A stretch of 64,000 nt of DNA. Source: Pyronema omphalodes. Its lineage: Eukaryota; Ascomycota; Pezizomycetes; Pezizales; Pyronemataceae. Positions 45,788 through 58,074 of the stretch are shown piece after piece. Under the pieces are notes generated by a model. The model saw nothing but the letters and a program-made list of their open reading frames with translations, did no database searches and was not told the DNA's origin. The position numbers and the translations under genes were made by a program. Location of the stretch: contig JAJJXM010000010.1 in assembly GCA_024516155.1 (NCBI GenBank), positions 372,001 to 436,000 of the forward strand, given 5' to 3'. How positions within the stretch are numbered: the stretch's first letter is position 1; the number at the start of each line of letters is the position of its first letter.

Positions 45788-47776
45788 ATGGTTCTCGCAG
45801 AAAGCAAAAACAGAGTCGGACTTGGTCGTGCGCTGATCAAGTCGCGCGGAGGAGGAACGAGAGTTACGAGAGGTAGCGGACAGGCCGGTCGCGGACGTGG
45901 TCGTGGTAGCGGAGGTCCTATGGAGATGGTATGCACATAGCATGCTTTTATTTAACCTAACCTCGAGCATATATTGATACAAAATGTATAGGCCTTTGCT
46001 CCCGAGCGCAAAGAAGCAGACTGGGTCAAGATCCGCAGTATCACAGAGCAGAATGACCTCGACGAGTTTCTTGCGACAGCCGAGATGGCAGACACGGATT
46101 TCACAGCAGAGCGTATCAACCACGTCCAGATTGTACACAAAGATCAGTACAACCCATACCTTTTGACGGCAGACCAGGAGCGCAAGATCGCACGCAAGCA
46201 GGCAGCAAACGTTAAGCACCTTACCGTTCCTCGTCGGCCGAAATGGGACTCCCAGACCACTCCCCAGGAACTCGACCAGCTTGAGAAGGAGTCCTTTTTG
46301 GCGTGGCGAAGAGGGCTTGCGGAGCTCCAGGAGAATGAGGATATGTTGATGACGCCGTTCGAGCGTAACTTGGAGGTCTGGCGACAGCTGTGGCGAGTCA
46401 TTGAGCGCAGTGACTTGGTGGTGCAGATCGTCGACGGTCGCAACCCGCTATTGTTCCGCTGTGTGGATTTGGAGAAATACGTTGCCGAGGTCGATTCAGG
46501 AAAGAGAAATTTGTTGCTGGTCAACAAGGCCGATATGATGACTGCGGAGCAGCGTACACTATGGGCAGACTACTTTGACGAACACAACGTCTCTTACAAG
46601 TTCTTCTCCGCAAAGATGGCACGTGACGCCCTTGAGGAGATCTTTGAGGACGCTGAGGAGCGTGAGGAGGAGGAAGAGGAGGAAGAGAATGAGGAGGAGA
46701 AGCTTGCTAAGGCTACCGAAGGTGTTAAGCTTGAAGAGGAGGACCCCAGAATTCACATCATCGCCATCGACGAGCTTGAGGAGCTTTTCCTTGCTAACCT
46801 GCCCGAGCCCGTTGCTGCTGACGATGATGATGAGGATGCCCCTGCTAAGCCCCGCAAGACCACCATCGGACTTGTCGGATACCCCAACGTCGGAAAGTCC
46901 AGTACCATCAACGCTCTTATGGGAGCCAAGAAGGTGTCCGTCTCTAGTACTCCTGGAAAGACCAAGCATTTCCAGACTCTTCACCTTTCCGATAATATTA
47001 TTCTTTGCGATTGTCCCGGTTTGGTTTTCCCCAACTTTGCCTCTACCAAGGCTGAGCTTGTGTGTAACGGAGTTCTTCCCATTGATCAGCAGCGCGAGTT
47101 CACTGGTCCAGCGACCCTGGTTGCACAGCGTATTCCCAAGTGGTTTTTGGAGGCTCTTTACGGTATTACTATTCAGATGCGTGCGCTTGAGGAGGGAGGA
47201 ACCGGTATCCCTACTGGAACCGAGCTTTTGGTTGCTTATGCAAAGGCTCGTGGTTTCATGAAGTCATCTGCTGGTAACCCCGACGATTCCAGAGCTGCCA
47301 GATACATTCTCAAGGACTACATTAACGGAAAGCTTTTGTTCTGTCACCCCCCTCCTGGAGTCGATGCCAAGGAATTCAACGCTGGTCTCTACTTGGACGA
47401 CTCAAGACTTCCTGAGAAGCGTAGGTTGAAGGTTGAGGCTGAGATGGCAGCAGCAGCAGCATCTGGTGCGGGAACGGCAGATGACGACGAGATGATTTCT
47501 TTCATTCCTTCAGGAAAGAAGACCGCAGCTATGGATGCGGACTACTTTGGACGTGGAAACGGAGCTGGAGGTCACTTGGTCAACACCTTCAGAGGACAGA
47601 TGGTACCAGGAGGAAGAGTTCTTAGTGGTAGAAAGGCAAAGACCATGATTGCAATTGAGAACAACTTGAACCCTGATGAGGTTGCCGCGTTGAAGGGAAA
47701 CAAGAAGCACTTCAAGGCTCAGAGACGGAAGAAGGCGGCGAAGCAGGAGGATAACGATACCGAGGTTTACGCATAA
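45788..47776 (+). CDS. LSG1: LSG1, circularly permuted GTPase for 60S maturation
   Basis: Cytoplasmic GTPase that releases Nmd3 from the pre-60S subunit. Exons 45788-45928 and 45992-47776 give 641 residues. The G motifs are in permuted order: NKAD (G4, about 225), then GYPNVGKSS (G1, about 343), then DCPG (G3, about 387), as in the YlqF/LSG1 group. Other family blocks: GLGRALIKSR at the start, PRRPKWD, FERNLEVWRQLWRVIERSDLVVQIVDGRNPL, VSVSSTPGKTKHFQT and a late YILKDYINGKLLFCHPPPG. A Glu-rich insert (EREEEEEEEENEEE) separates G4 from G1. The C-terminus is basic (KAQRRKKAAK). Confidence 0.96.
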
Positions 47777-48401
47777 AAGTCTTTTTTTCCTTCTTTTGGG
47801 TTTTTTTTTAGTTTGGTTTGCTTTGCACGGGTCTGGTATTTGGGCTGGGGTTTTCGTTTTTGCTTTTCATGAAATGAGGATTCACGGTTATGGGAATTGC
47901 AATCATTGATGTTTGGCGATAGTTCAAATGAATTTATGTACAAGTACTCATTAGTTGTCATATGCAGTGAAGTGAAAATGCCCAACACTCAGGTGTCAAC
48001 CCTAACAAGCGGATAGGCTGAGGAGAAGCTCCAGGGCGTCCGCTACGGGATGATCATGTGGTATGTATGGTGTACGAGGTTAGACTGCTGCAACCTTATT
48101 TTCATCAGGGACTTGATTCCGGTGTAGCGTAGATTCGTGATGACCAGATGGCCAGATGAACTCATCCATCGGCGATCAACAACCGCCGGTCAATTACTCG
48201 GCCGACGTGCCGACCCAGCGGTCCGGATTAACATAAAACCGGAGCTGCCGTTGACTTCGCTAAGGACACTTAGCCACTTTTCAATTGGGGCAATTGATGT
48301 CTTGGCGGTACCTACGCAGCTCAACAGAATTCGTTACGTCGGTTATTATTCGAGTCCTCTGCCGTTCGAGTTCACTCCGTTTGTCAACCACGTCCACCAG
48401 A
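47777..48401. other. LSG1 3' flank and reductase promoter
   Basis: 625 bp, no gene. A T-rich run (47782-47812) follows LSG1. The rest is ordinary spacer. Confidence 0.5.
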
Positions 48402-49476
48402 ATGTCCGCCCAAGACCTCATCACTCGGCTTGATGCCATTGCGGGTCCCTACGCCCTCCACACTCTCGCTTTCTTTGGTGCCTTCACTCTTGTCGTTGGT
48501 GCTTTAAAGTACACCAATGCCTTCTTGTCGCTCTTTATTCTCAGCGGTACCAACGTATGCGCTTCATTGTAAACTTTGCGCGTAAATAAACTAACAAATT
48601 ACATAGCTTCGCAAGTATGGACCAAAGGGTTCCTGGGCCGTGATCACAGGTGCTTCCGACGGTATTGGAAAAGAGTTTGCCATTCAATTGGCGCAGAAGG
48701 GCTTCAACATTGTTCTCGTTTCCCGTACTGCCTCCAAGCTCGAAGCTCTTGCTACCGAGATCTCCACCAAGTTCACCGGTATTGAGACCAAGACCCTCGC
48801 TATGGACTTTGCAAAGGACAACAACGATGACTACAAGCGTCTCTCTGAGCTCGTCAACGGACTTGATGTTGCAATCTTGATCAACAACGTCGGAAAGTCC
48901 CACGACATGCCCGTTCCCTTCCTTGAGACTTCCGATGTCGAGATGGAAGACATTATTACCATCAACGTTAAGGGAACCCTTAAGGTTACCAAGGTTGTCG
49001 CTCCTGGAATGGTTACTCGTAAGCGTGGTCTTATCCTCACCATGGGATCCTTCGGTGGATTCCTTCCTTCTCCTCTTCTCGCTACCTACTCTGGATCCAA
49101 GGCATTCCTTCAGCACTGGTCTACCGCTCTCGGTTCTGAGTTGAAGCCCCACGGTGTCACCACCCAGCTCGTCATCGGATACCTTATTACCTCCGCCATG
49201 TCTAAGGTCCGCAAGCCTTCCATGATGATCCCTACCCCTAAGCAGTTCGTCCGTGCCACCCTTGGAAAGATTGGATTGAAGGGAACTGCCGGTGGAATGA
49301 CCGGTACCATCACCCCCTTCTGGTCCCATGGTGTCATGCACTGGGCTATCCAGGAGCTTCTCGGTGTTTGGAATGGAACCGTGTTGAACCAGAACCGTGT
49401 CATGCACGAGGATATCCGTAAGAGGGCCCTCCGCAAGAAGGAGCGTGAGGCTGCTGCTGGAAAGAAGGGAAACTAA
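48402..49476 (+). CDS. IFA38: Very-long-chain 3-ketoacyl-CoA reductase
   Basis: Second step of the ER very-long-chain fatty-acid elongation cycle, reducing 3-ketoacyl-CoA with NADPH. Exons 48402-48554 and 48607-49476 give 340 residues. A hydrophobic N-terminal membrane segment ([16 protein letters not shown]) precedes the SDR fold: [12 protein letters not shown] for cofactor binding, [15 protein letters not shown], then [22 protein letters not shown] with the catalytic Ser, Tyr and Lys. The C-terminal [13 protein letters not shown] is basic and lysine-rich, in keeping with ER retention. Confidence 0.95.
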
Positions 49477-51363
49477 AAAAAAAGTATTTGATGAATTGAG
49501 GTGTTTTTGGAGGGGTTGGTCTTGGTTTATTGCGCATATTAGATATCCACGATTTGTACTGCTATTTAGCTGTTGGAATGTTATACCCTATCCACGCAAA
49601 CAACTAGTCTGTTGAGCCCCATTTGTGAAATTCGTATTCAGTCTTGCTATCTGAGATGTAGGTGAGAACATATGATTCTGAGATCCGATACTCCATTTTT
49701 TTGGCTCCAATTTGCAAAATCAACTAGCCATTAAGTCCACTGTGAAGCTATATATGATATTCTCCAGTAATCTGATCCAAAGAATCTATATACAAGCAAC
49801 GTACCTTCCCTCGTATGTTTTCTACCAATATCAAGGCTCATCATACATATATGTCGTCACGCAAACTCAACCTCGAAACACTCCTGGTCCTCCCGAGTAA
49901 AACCAACTTTAAAAAATAAACCTAGACATGAAATTCTTTGAAAGTTCTAACAGCGGTGTTGTCTGGTATGTAAAAGCACGGTATTACTGAGGACTCGGAA
50001 AAGCATGATGAGCAGTATATTGCCCTGAAAGTAGAAATATGATGGACAGTCCATTGTATATTGCATGGATGCATGGAATTCGGGAGTATGTACAATAGAC
50101 TGCGTAATTGAGTGAGTGAGTGGTATCCTTTTTTAGTTCTTGGAAAGTTTTTTGAATAAAACTGTGTTATATGTTATAGGTATGTATGTATTGTACATAA
50201 GCTGGTTTCGGGATTTTTGAACCCCGAATGGTCGAGCTTCTTGTCTATTTTTCATTTTTCCATGTCATAACTTCTAACTAATGGCCATAATTAGGAAAGT
50301 TAGCTAGCTTGTAGGTACGTGTAGGTACTTATAGGTAACTTCCGATACAATACATGACACATGACATAATAAAAACTTGGTATGGTGGGCTGTTAGTAAC
50401 CACCGGGGTAGGTAAAACTGTCCCGCTTATGGATCTTAACTTGCTATATGTATGTGTTGTTCGATGTTCTTTGGATCAGTCGCTTTTGAAGCATAGATGC
50501 ATAGAATTACCTACTTTACTAGCAGGTGGCGGGTGGAGGGCGAAGGTTCTGTTATATACATATGTATGTTTATTGGTACGTTGGTGTATTGGTGGTATTG
50601 GTATGTTGGTGGTGTTATTCCACGGTTGCTCCACGATTATTCACGGTTGTTCACGATTGTTCCACGGTTTCAATTTTCCAAGGACGATCGGATACATGAA
50701 ATTATTCTCTTTTCTTTTTCCTTCTGTTTTTTTTTAACCTGGAAAAGGGGCGTTGATTGATGCTGGGGTTGGGATGTAGGAATTGGGAATTGGGAATTGG
50801 GAATTGGGAATTGGGAATTGGGAATTGGGAATTGGGAATTGGTGAAATATTGAGATGTATGGCTAGATATGCAGGTTTGGAATATACTGGCGAAGATGCG
50901 CGGTGATCTATGCTAGGTGACAGGCTCCGGGTTGGATTAGGTGTGGATTGGTTCAAGGGTGCTTACTTTTCAAATTTTTGTTTTGTAGGATTGGGATTTA
51001 TGGGATGTATGGGGGTGGTGACTTATAAACAAATATTGTATCTGGTATCAAGTGGGATGCAATTGATAACGGAAGCGGTATGCATATATCAGAAAAAGAT
51101 AATCTGTACCGAGTATTGCTATGGATATATTGAAGATATTTTTTCAAAAAATCCCGGGGGAGTTTGTAGTGAAAGGCAAGTGGGGGAAGTGGACGTCCCT
51201 GCCGTCGCTCTCGGATGGTTAGCACGACAAACGCACCCTAACCCCCGTACACTAACCGTAAATGGTGATCTCACGTGCAATTTCAAAAACCGAGCCTCAC
51301 CTGAACGCCGCCGCCGCCGACGACGACGACGACGAAACCTCCGTACGACGCCCCACGCAAACG
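49477..51363. other. Intergenic spacer
   Basis: 1.9 kb with no supported gene. Short frames lack family signals. A GGGAATT array lies at 50778-50845, and CCGCCGCCG/ACGACGACG runs at 51308-51336 lie just before the next ATG. Confidence 0.5.
50778..50845. repeat. 7-bp microsatellite GGGAATT
   Basis: About nine tandem copies. It has the same length as, and a related sequence to, the GGGGAAT array at 27757-27838, but is unlinked to the segmental array. Confidence 0.9.
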
Positions 51364-52103
51364 ATGTTCTCGCGCACCTTCCTAACTCCACGGGTGCTTT
51401 CCCGCTCGTTCAGCACCACGCCTTTACCATGCGCAAAGCACTCCAAAGAACGTCTTACCGAAATGCTCGCGGATCTTCCTCCGTATCCTTTCCCGATCAA
51501 GCGCACCTTTAAGCAACATTGGTTCGGACTCTACGGTGGAAAGTTTAAGCAGTTCGGAAATAATGTCCCCGAATCAAGATATAAGACTCGTCGTACTTGG
51601 TTGCCCAATGTTAAGCAGAGAAAACTTTACTCGGATTGTTTGGGGAGATGGGTTGAGTTGAAGCTCGCGGCTTGTGTCCTCCGTAAGTGCGCGAATAATG
51701 AAGGATATAAAGGGAACCAGAGAGGGAAGCGGGGAATCATGGAGGCTAATTTGAAATACCATTACTAGGTACCGTCGATAAATGCGGAGGTCTCGATAAC
51801 TACTTGACCGGAGAAAAGGCAGCGCGTATAAAAGAACTAGGACCGTTCGGTTGGAAGTTACGATGGGACATTATGAGCTCCAAGAAGTACCTCCAGAAGC
51901 GTGCTGCGGAATTGGAGGCTATGGGATTGTTGGAATTCGACTTTGAGCAGCAGATGAAGCAGCAGATTTCTGCTGAGAAGGCTGAGAATGGTGCTGCGGT
52001 TGCTGCTGCTGAGCAGGAGCAGGCTTTGAAGCAGGCTATTGAGGAGCAGGTTGCTGAGCAGAAGCAGCCAGAGGTTGATGCGGCGGGAAATGTTAAGTTG
52101 TAA
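51364..52103 (+). CDS. Mitochondrial large-subunit ribosomal protein bL28m
   Basis: Exons 51364-51682 and 51769-52103 give 217 residues. The first 20 or so residues (MFSRTFLTPRVLSRSFSTTP) are a mitochondrial presequence rich in Arg, Ser and Thr. The body has HWFGLYGGKFKQFGNNVPESRYKTRRTWLPNVKQRKLYSDCLGR, which includes the bL28 signature, and after the splice RTVDKCGGLDNYLTGEKAARIKELGPFGWKLRW. This matches fungal MRPL24 (bL28m). The C-terminus is a Gln/Glu/Ala-rich helix. The splice gives the Arg codon from C plus GT. Confidence 0.93.
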
Positions 52104-55100
52104 AATAGCAAAAGGGATGGAAAAATGGAAAATAGACGGGGCGGTCGGGACGGAAACTTCGGATCCGGCATGTGTACAATATATTGGGGTTTGGTCAAAA
52201 TTTACGCGAATTGAAAGTATACCACTCAGTATATCGTGCTCCTAGATTCAGGGCAATATACTGCCCATCGTGCTTCACTCGGTAATTCCGGTTGGAATTC
52301 CAACGCTTACAACAGACAACGCGGTTTGAAGAAGTTCGCGTCGAAGTTCGCGTCGAAGCCAGGTTTACTCTTAAGATACATACCAAGGGTGTTTCTCCGG
52401 TTGAGCTTCCGTGACCCAACACATATGATGAACCTAAACAGTTATACAAAGCACACGATGGAAGATATGTTACTTTCATATAGATTCTTTAGATCAAATA
52501 CATAAGAACACCACATATAGCTTCCCCGTAGACTCAAAAACCAGTGAATTTCGCAAACCGAAGCTAAAATCAGGCATCCTCAAACTCCGAATCATCCACT
52601 CTCACCCACACATCAAACAGCAACAATGAACACGAATTTCACAACTACAGCTGGGCAGACCATTTACTCGCAATAGAAATTTACATATGTTATAATATTT
52701 CAACATCTACAAAGCAGTACAAACCGTAGATATCCAGTATATGCAATAACAACCCCCCCGAAACACCTCAATTCATCAAACCATTTTTAGTTCCCCGCAG
52801 CCTCTTGTACCCTCATATATACCATAGTTCTGGCCAAAAATAAATTCGTCCCAGACACAACACCGAGAAGCTCCTGGATATTGAATATTCCAGTGGGACC
52901 AGTCACTAGTCACCAGAAGGGGGTGATGATCATTCCACATGTACCAGCGGCTCCCGTTAATTTAATCTAATCTTTCTCTTTCTCTTTCTCTTTCTAAGAG
53001 TGGAATGAACGAACTGATTGACGGTAGGGATTGCCAGGGAAGACTCCTGGATCTTGGCTTGTGGACCTTGGATAGGCTGGATAGGCTGGATAGGCTGGAT
53101 ATGCTGGATATGCTGGAGATGAGGTATCTGCTAACAAGCTACGTGGCGACACCGGGGGATTTAACTCACAGCCGAGAGCGGGGAACTGGTGCTGAGGGAA
53201 TGATTGGAGACTGTAGACAAGGTATAGGTCACATCAGCAAGTATTGTGGTTTTGCTTGAGGGTAGAAGAAATAGGGGTGCTAAATAATGTGTTTAGGGGT
53301 GGCTGTGGTGGATGGATATTTGGTAACCCCCTCAGCCCCCCCACCCCCAGAAGCCTGGAAACCTGGAAACCTGGAAACCTGAAACCTGGAATCTAAATAT
53401 TCCAGTTACGGTAAAAGTCACCGGTAAATATGGATAGATATCTTACCAAAACTATCACTGACACAGCTAGGTTTTATGAACATTGGAACAAGGTTACATG
53501 GTGCATCAAAGCTCTAACAAAATCCTGTGTTCTACAGATTATTACCTCCCCCCCCCCCCCCCCATGAATCTCCCGGGAGGAATACATATATCATAGCCGG
53601 AATATTCCTATCTTATTTTATACCTTCAAGGCTGCTATGAATACTTTTTTTCTTAGAGACATGGGGGTATTCTGCTGTGGTATTAGGAAGATTGGATTTT
53701 TCGAGATATCACGAGAACTAGGGCGAAGGAGTAGATATCTAATGTGCCGGCACTATGGTAAGAATTCCAGTGGAGTATATCATGGAGCTGGGTAGGTTAT
53801 ATGTTTACCCAGTATTACTGAGTTTCTGATCTGAAGGGGAGTTGACAGTGATATTATTGATATGTGGTGATCGAGAGATGCCGGTACATGATGCTGCCAG
53901 AAAGAACTGAGAAGCAGGATACTATATATCCATTCTGTTAATATTAATCGTAAGGGAGATGAATATGAAGCTACTGAACTGCGACTTCAAGATTTCAGGA
54001 AGCCGTGTGGTTACGCTGTACCGCCAAATTGGAGCGGATTCTGGATTATGAGGGTATACACAAGTCATCAACTCGAGAAGAGAGCGAATGTCGAGTTTAG
54101 AAAAAAAAATGGAATAGATGAGACACTATCGGAGTGTGCTGCTGGAATGGGGTAGGATGTAATGGTCGTGATGCTCAAGATTAAAAGGAGGATCCAAGGA
54201 GGATCCAAGATTGGTGTTTTTGGTGCTTCTGGCGATATATTGTGGCGGTTTGTGATAAGATGGATATAGGGCTGTGGACCTGTGGTTAACGTCATGATTG
54301 AGTAATGTTTCTCTCAGTAATATCTCACCACCACTATCCCCAACACACTTTCTACAAACACTGTATTAAAAATATATCCCATAAATAAACTCACATCATA
54401 AATCCACACATCAATTCCCACTTACCCTTATTATAATACTATCTAGCACCTCGTACCATCCTCATCCCCCTTCCCGCCCACCCCTATGAAAATCCTCTCC
54501 ATCAAACAGCATAAAACTTCATCTATCACTACATAAGGAATTCAACATTTTTTGACACTAAATTTTTTATAACTGCATCAACTTCATTCACAATAACTTT
54601 TTTTTTAAAAAAAAACCCGTGATATCTGGAGCGTGTGATACTTTGTGACGCCGGATAATTCCGCCTGTCATTTCCATATGTAGGCTATACTATAGCTTGC
54701 TCCAACCAAGGGTTAAAATAACATATACGTTGGAGGCAGGAGGGCTCTGGGAAAGTTTAATGGTGATGATAATGATGTATTTGCGGTAAAATGAACATCT
54801 GAGAGGATGTCTGGGGGTGCAATAGAAATGGAGTTGCGGCAAAAAGGAAGGATGAGGGGAAATCGATGGTATGTGGTGTAGGCAATACTTTTTGTGTTTT
54901 CTTATTTGGTTTTGTAGGTGTGAAGGCTTTGTTTATCACTAGGTTGATGGAAAAGTATTAGGGGTTCGTTTCTGTGATACTCTGTTTGGTATAGTATTGG
55001 AAACGAAGAACATAGTAATAATGCCTTTTAATAGATCAGCGGTGTAATAATCTTTCGAATATACAGATCAATTAAACACCAGAGAAATTATAGAAAAGAG

Positions 55101-55290
55101 ATATTGTAATATCTATCTCATTCCAGCCACCAAGCCAAATCATATAAAGAAGCACCTTAGACCCAATCTATTGTATCTATAAACCTTTTTCCCATATTCA
55201 TAATATTCTACATGATCCCAAATAACCAACCTAGTGTATCCGAGTACATAACAAACTTTTCAACGCCAAAGGACTTCCCAAGCAAACCCA
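52104..55290. other. Large intergenic spacer
   Basis: 3.2 kb between convergent genes, no supportable coding region. It contains TTTCTC repeats (52973-52995), a 9-bp GATAGGCTG array (53060-53118), CTGGAAACC repeats (53354-53390), a C tract (53549-53564) and AT-rich DNA. An 84-codon frame at 53005-53259 covers the 9-bp array and is explained by it. Confidence 0.55.
53060..53118. repeat. 9-bp minisatellite GATAGGCTG / GATATGCTG
   Basis: Six tandem units: three GATAGGCTG, then two GATATGCTG, then a partial one. Confidence 0.85.
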
Positions 55291-57175
55291 TTACAATACC
55301 AGCAGCTTATCTTTATTTTCTCTGGCCCACTCCTTTGCCTTTTCTTTTGTAGCTTCATCCGCCGTCTCTTTACCCACCTCAGTATTCTCCAGTTGCCACT
55401 CCATCAGTGCATTCAGCGCTGTCATCATCCATGGCCCAGCCTTCTTCTGTTCTAGAACAGCCATGAGTTCGGCTCCCTATACTTCCAGTTAACTTGTTTC
55501 CCTTTTATTAGATTTTGAAGCAGATAGAAGTAACTTACATTCAGTACTGGCCTAAAAGCAAACGCCTCCTCCAAACCCATGTCGTCGAACCACTGTTTCA
55601 AAACCTCCTCATACTTGGACCATATCGCTTTAGCCTCTTCCGTCATCTCCGACTCGCGCTTCCATACGGGAATAGTCTCAAGTAACAGAGATAGAAGGTA
55701 CTGGCTCTTCCAGTCCGCTCCTAACTTACGGATGAGCATGCCTGCCTGTGCCCGGGTCAACTTCTCTCCATTGACAGTATCTTGAATAAGCTGGTAGTTG
55801 CGGAAGGAGTTGGTAACAGTGGTCACAATCTTAGTAGGTAGCTTCAAGCCGTCCCGTCCTGCGGTGGCTGCAGCTGGGATTCGCTTTTTTGTATCGGTAC
55901 CTGGGAACATGTGGTCTTTCCAAGGTGTCAGGGCAGCTAAGATCCAGGCAACGTATTTTTCCTGTGGGTTCGAGACGAGGTTGCCAAGAAAGCTGGTGGA
56001 AGCAATGATTTGATTGACAATATCGCAAGCCTCAATCATGTCGTCTTGTGGTAAATCGGGTAGGTTGTCGATAGGAGGGGTAAAAATTGCCGGGAAGAGT
56101 TTAAGCTCATAGATTGTACACAAAGCGTCGAAGGGATGGGGGCCTAGTCAGTGTTAGTATTGTGCACGAGCTATGGGGTCGGGAGAGGGGGACCTTGGAG
56201 CATCTTTTCTACTTCAACACCGACACGTTCACGAGAGATTTTTAGGCGGAGAGCACGTCGAATCTCTTCGGTCTCCATGGCTTTCCTGGCCTCTTCAACT
56301 ATCTTAAATCCAAGGCGGCTAGAGAAACGGATAAGGCGGAGAACTCGTAGTGGGTCGTCATGGAAGGTTTCGTAGGGAGCTAAGGGCGTTCGAAGAACCT
56401 TCAGTTGCATATCTTCCAGTCCTCGCTTTGTGAAATCTTCGACTTTTTGCGTATGGATATTATAGAATAATGCATTTACACAGGCATCTCGTCGAAGGGC
56501 GTCTTGAACGGGTGTTCCGAACTCCTACAGCTTCATATTAGCAAGCTCATTGACAGCTGGTAGAAAAGTTCCAACCATCTGAGGAATCCGGCTCTCCTCC
56601 GTGTAGGTCTCACTTCTGAGATTCACAAAGTCCATATCCAACCCAAGAATCTTTGTAGTGGCAGTTTCCAAATGTTTTGACTTCTCTGGATTACTTTCAA
56701 TCTTGTGAATACTTCTTGCAGGAATGTTGTACTTGTTCTGGTTCTCCTCTAAAAACTGGCCCAGTCGAGTTGCGAAATTGAAACCAGTCATCTTGTTAAT
56801 TCCAACATCGATGTCATGACATTCTATCCCTAAGAGCTTGTCGCGCACCCAGCCACCGGTGAAACGCAGAACGAGTGGTTCATCGCCATTGTTATTTTCT
56901 GAATCAATTACAGCTGAAACGTCGACGAGAAGCTGGCGGACGGTTTCTTCGTCCGGCGTCAGGGTTATAGTAGTCGTTGGAACCTGCATATCGAGATCCT
57001 CGAAACGGCGTCGTTTGGCGGGGTGTTCGGAGTCTGGTGGGGTGGAAGAACGACTGGGTGGTGAACGACGTGTGGAGCTAGAGGTGAAGCCCATTCGGGA
57101 GTTATAGGTTCCCCAGGAGAGTGCGAAAGGGTTAATCTTTCGAGCTGACGGTAGTATTGGACGCGGCAAAAGCAT
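55291..57175 (-). CDS. CCA1: CCA-adding tRNA nucleotidyltransferase
   Basis: Adds or repairs the 3' CCA of tRNAs. Exons 56576-57175, 56194-56524, 55539-56143 and 55291-55476 give 573 residues. The class II nucleotidyltransferase head has RFTGGWVRDKLLG and CHDIDVGINKMTG (catalytic Asp pair), then SRIPQM spliced to EFGTPVQDALRRDACVNALFYN and VEDFTKRGLEDM. The helical body has DDPLRVLRLIRFSSRLGF, ISRERVGVEVEKML and PHPFDALCTIYELKLFP. The first 27 residues (MLLPRPILPSARKINPFALS) resemble a mitochondrial presequence and are followed by a second ATG (MGFTSSSTRR) and a KRRR basic patch. Multiple starts serving mitochondrion, cytosol and nucleus are known for yeast CCA1. Confidence 0.95.
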
Positions 57176-58074
57176 CGACTTGTATATTAGTTAGAGCATG
57201 TGTGGGGTATTGCTGCTAGAAACCGAGTAGTCAAAGAGCTCTTCGTCGTAGCGTCAGTCTAACTGTGACGCGAGTCTGGTTCAAGATCTGATAAGATGGC
57301 CACGATATTGATAAGCTTCATCCAACGACAAACCTTCTCTCACGTGGCTACATGTAGCTGTTTCCAGGCCTCAATTAGTACAGAAATCTGGTATAGTTGG
57401 ATTAATATATTTTTTTTATTTACAAAAAGACAATCTTTTGAGTAGCAGACTGTGGCTAAATGCATAGAAATTTTGAAAACATCAGTGCACCAGAAAGAAA
57501 ACCCATTTCTAGTGGTCCACGTGCCATTTCCGAAAAGAGGTATTCATCCGATTTTTGAATCAGACTGACTATTCTATTCTGCAGCGGACTCATGAGCCTC
57601 TGATGATAGTGCTCTTGGACGAGATTTCACTGAGATGGTTTGAAAAGGTATCGACGAGATCTAATTTCAGTGAGTGAGACTTGGCATATTTTCAGTATCG
57701 TCATTTCGGTAAACAAAATACACTGCATCCTTTATATTGGGTGCAACCAGCCATCTGATCTGCATCTTGTGTTCGTTGGCGGGGTAGGCGTCCACGTGAT
57801 ATCCCTAATGATCGTCGTCGGCATGTGAACGGCACTTCATGTGGAGAGCTCTAGCTACAGCTTAGCTACACCATAACCTGGGAATTTAAGATTTCCGGAA
57901 CCATCCTACGGACTTCCCCACACCCACCACAACCGGACCCCATCGCAAAGCTAACGCGCTGGCCGTTGAAGCTCGGCCGATTTCTATAGATATAAACAAC
58001 CTGCTCCAACCCCTCATCCATCTCCATATCCCTCCAGTTCATCCATCTCCATCGAAAGTTACATCAATATCGTT
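57176..58074. other. Divergent intergenic region CCA1 / adenylate kinase
   Basis: 900 bp with no gene. A TATAGATATAAAC stretch at 57986-57998 lies about 80 bp before the adenylate kinase ATG and may be its TATA box. Confidence 0.5.
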
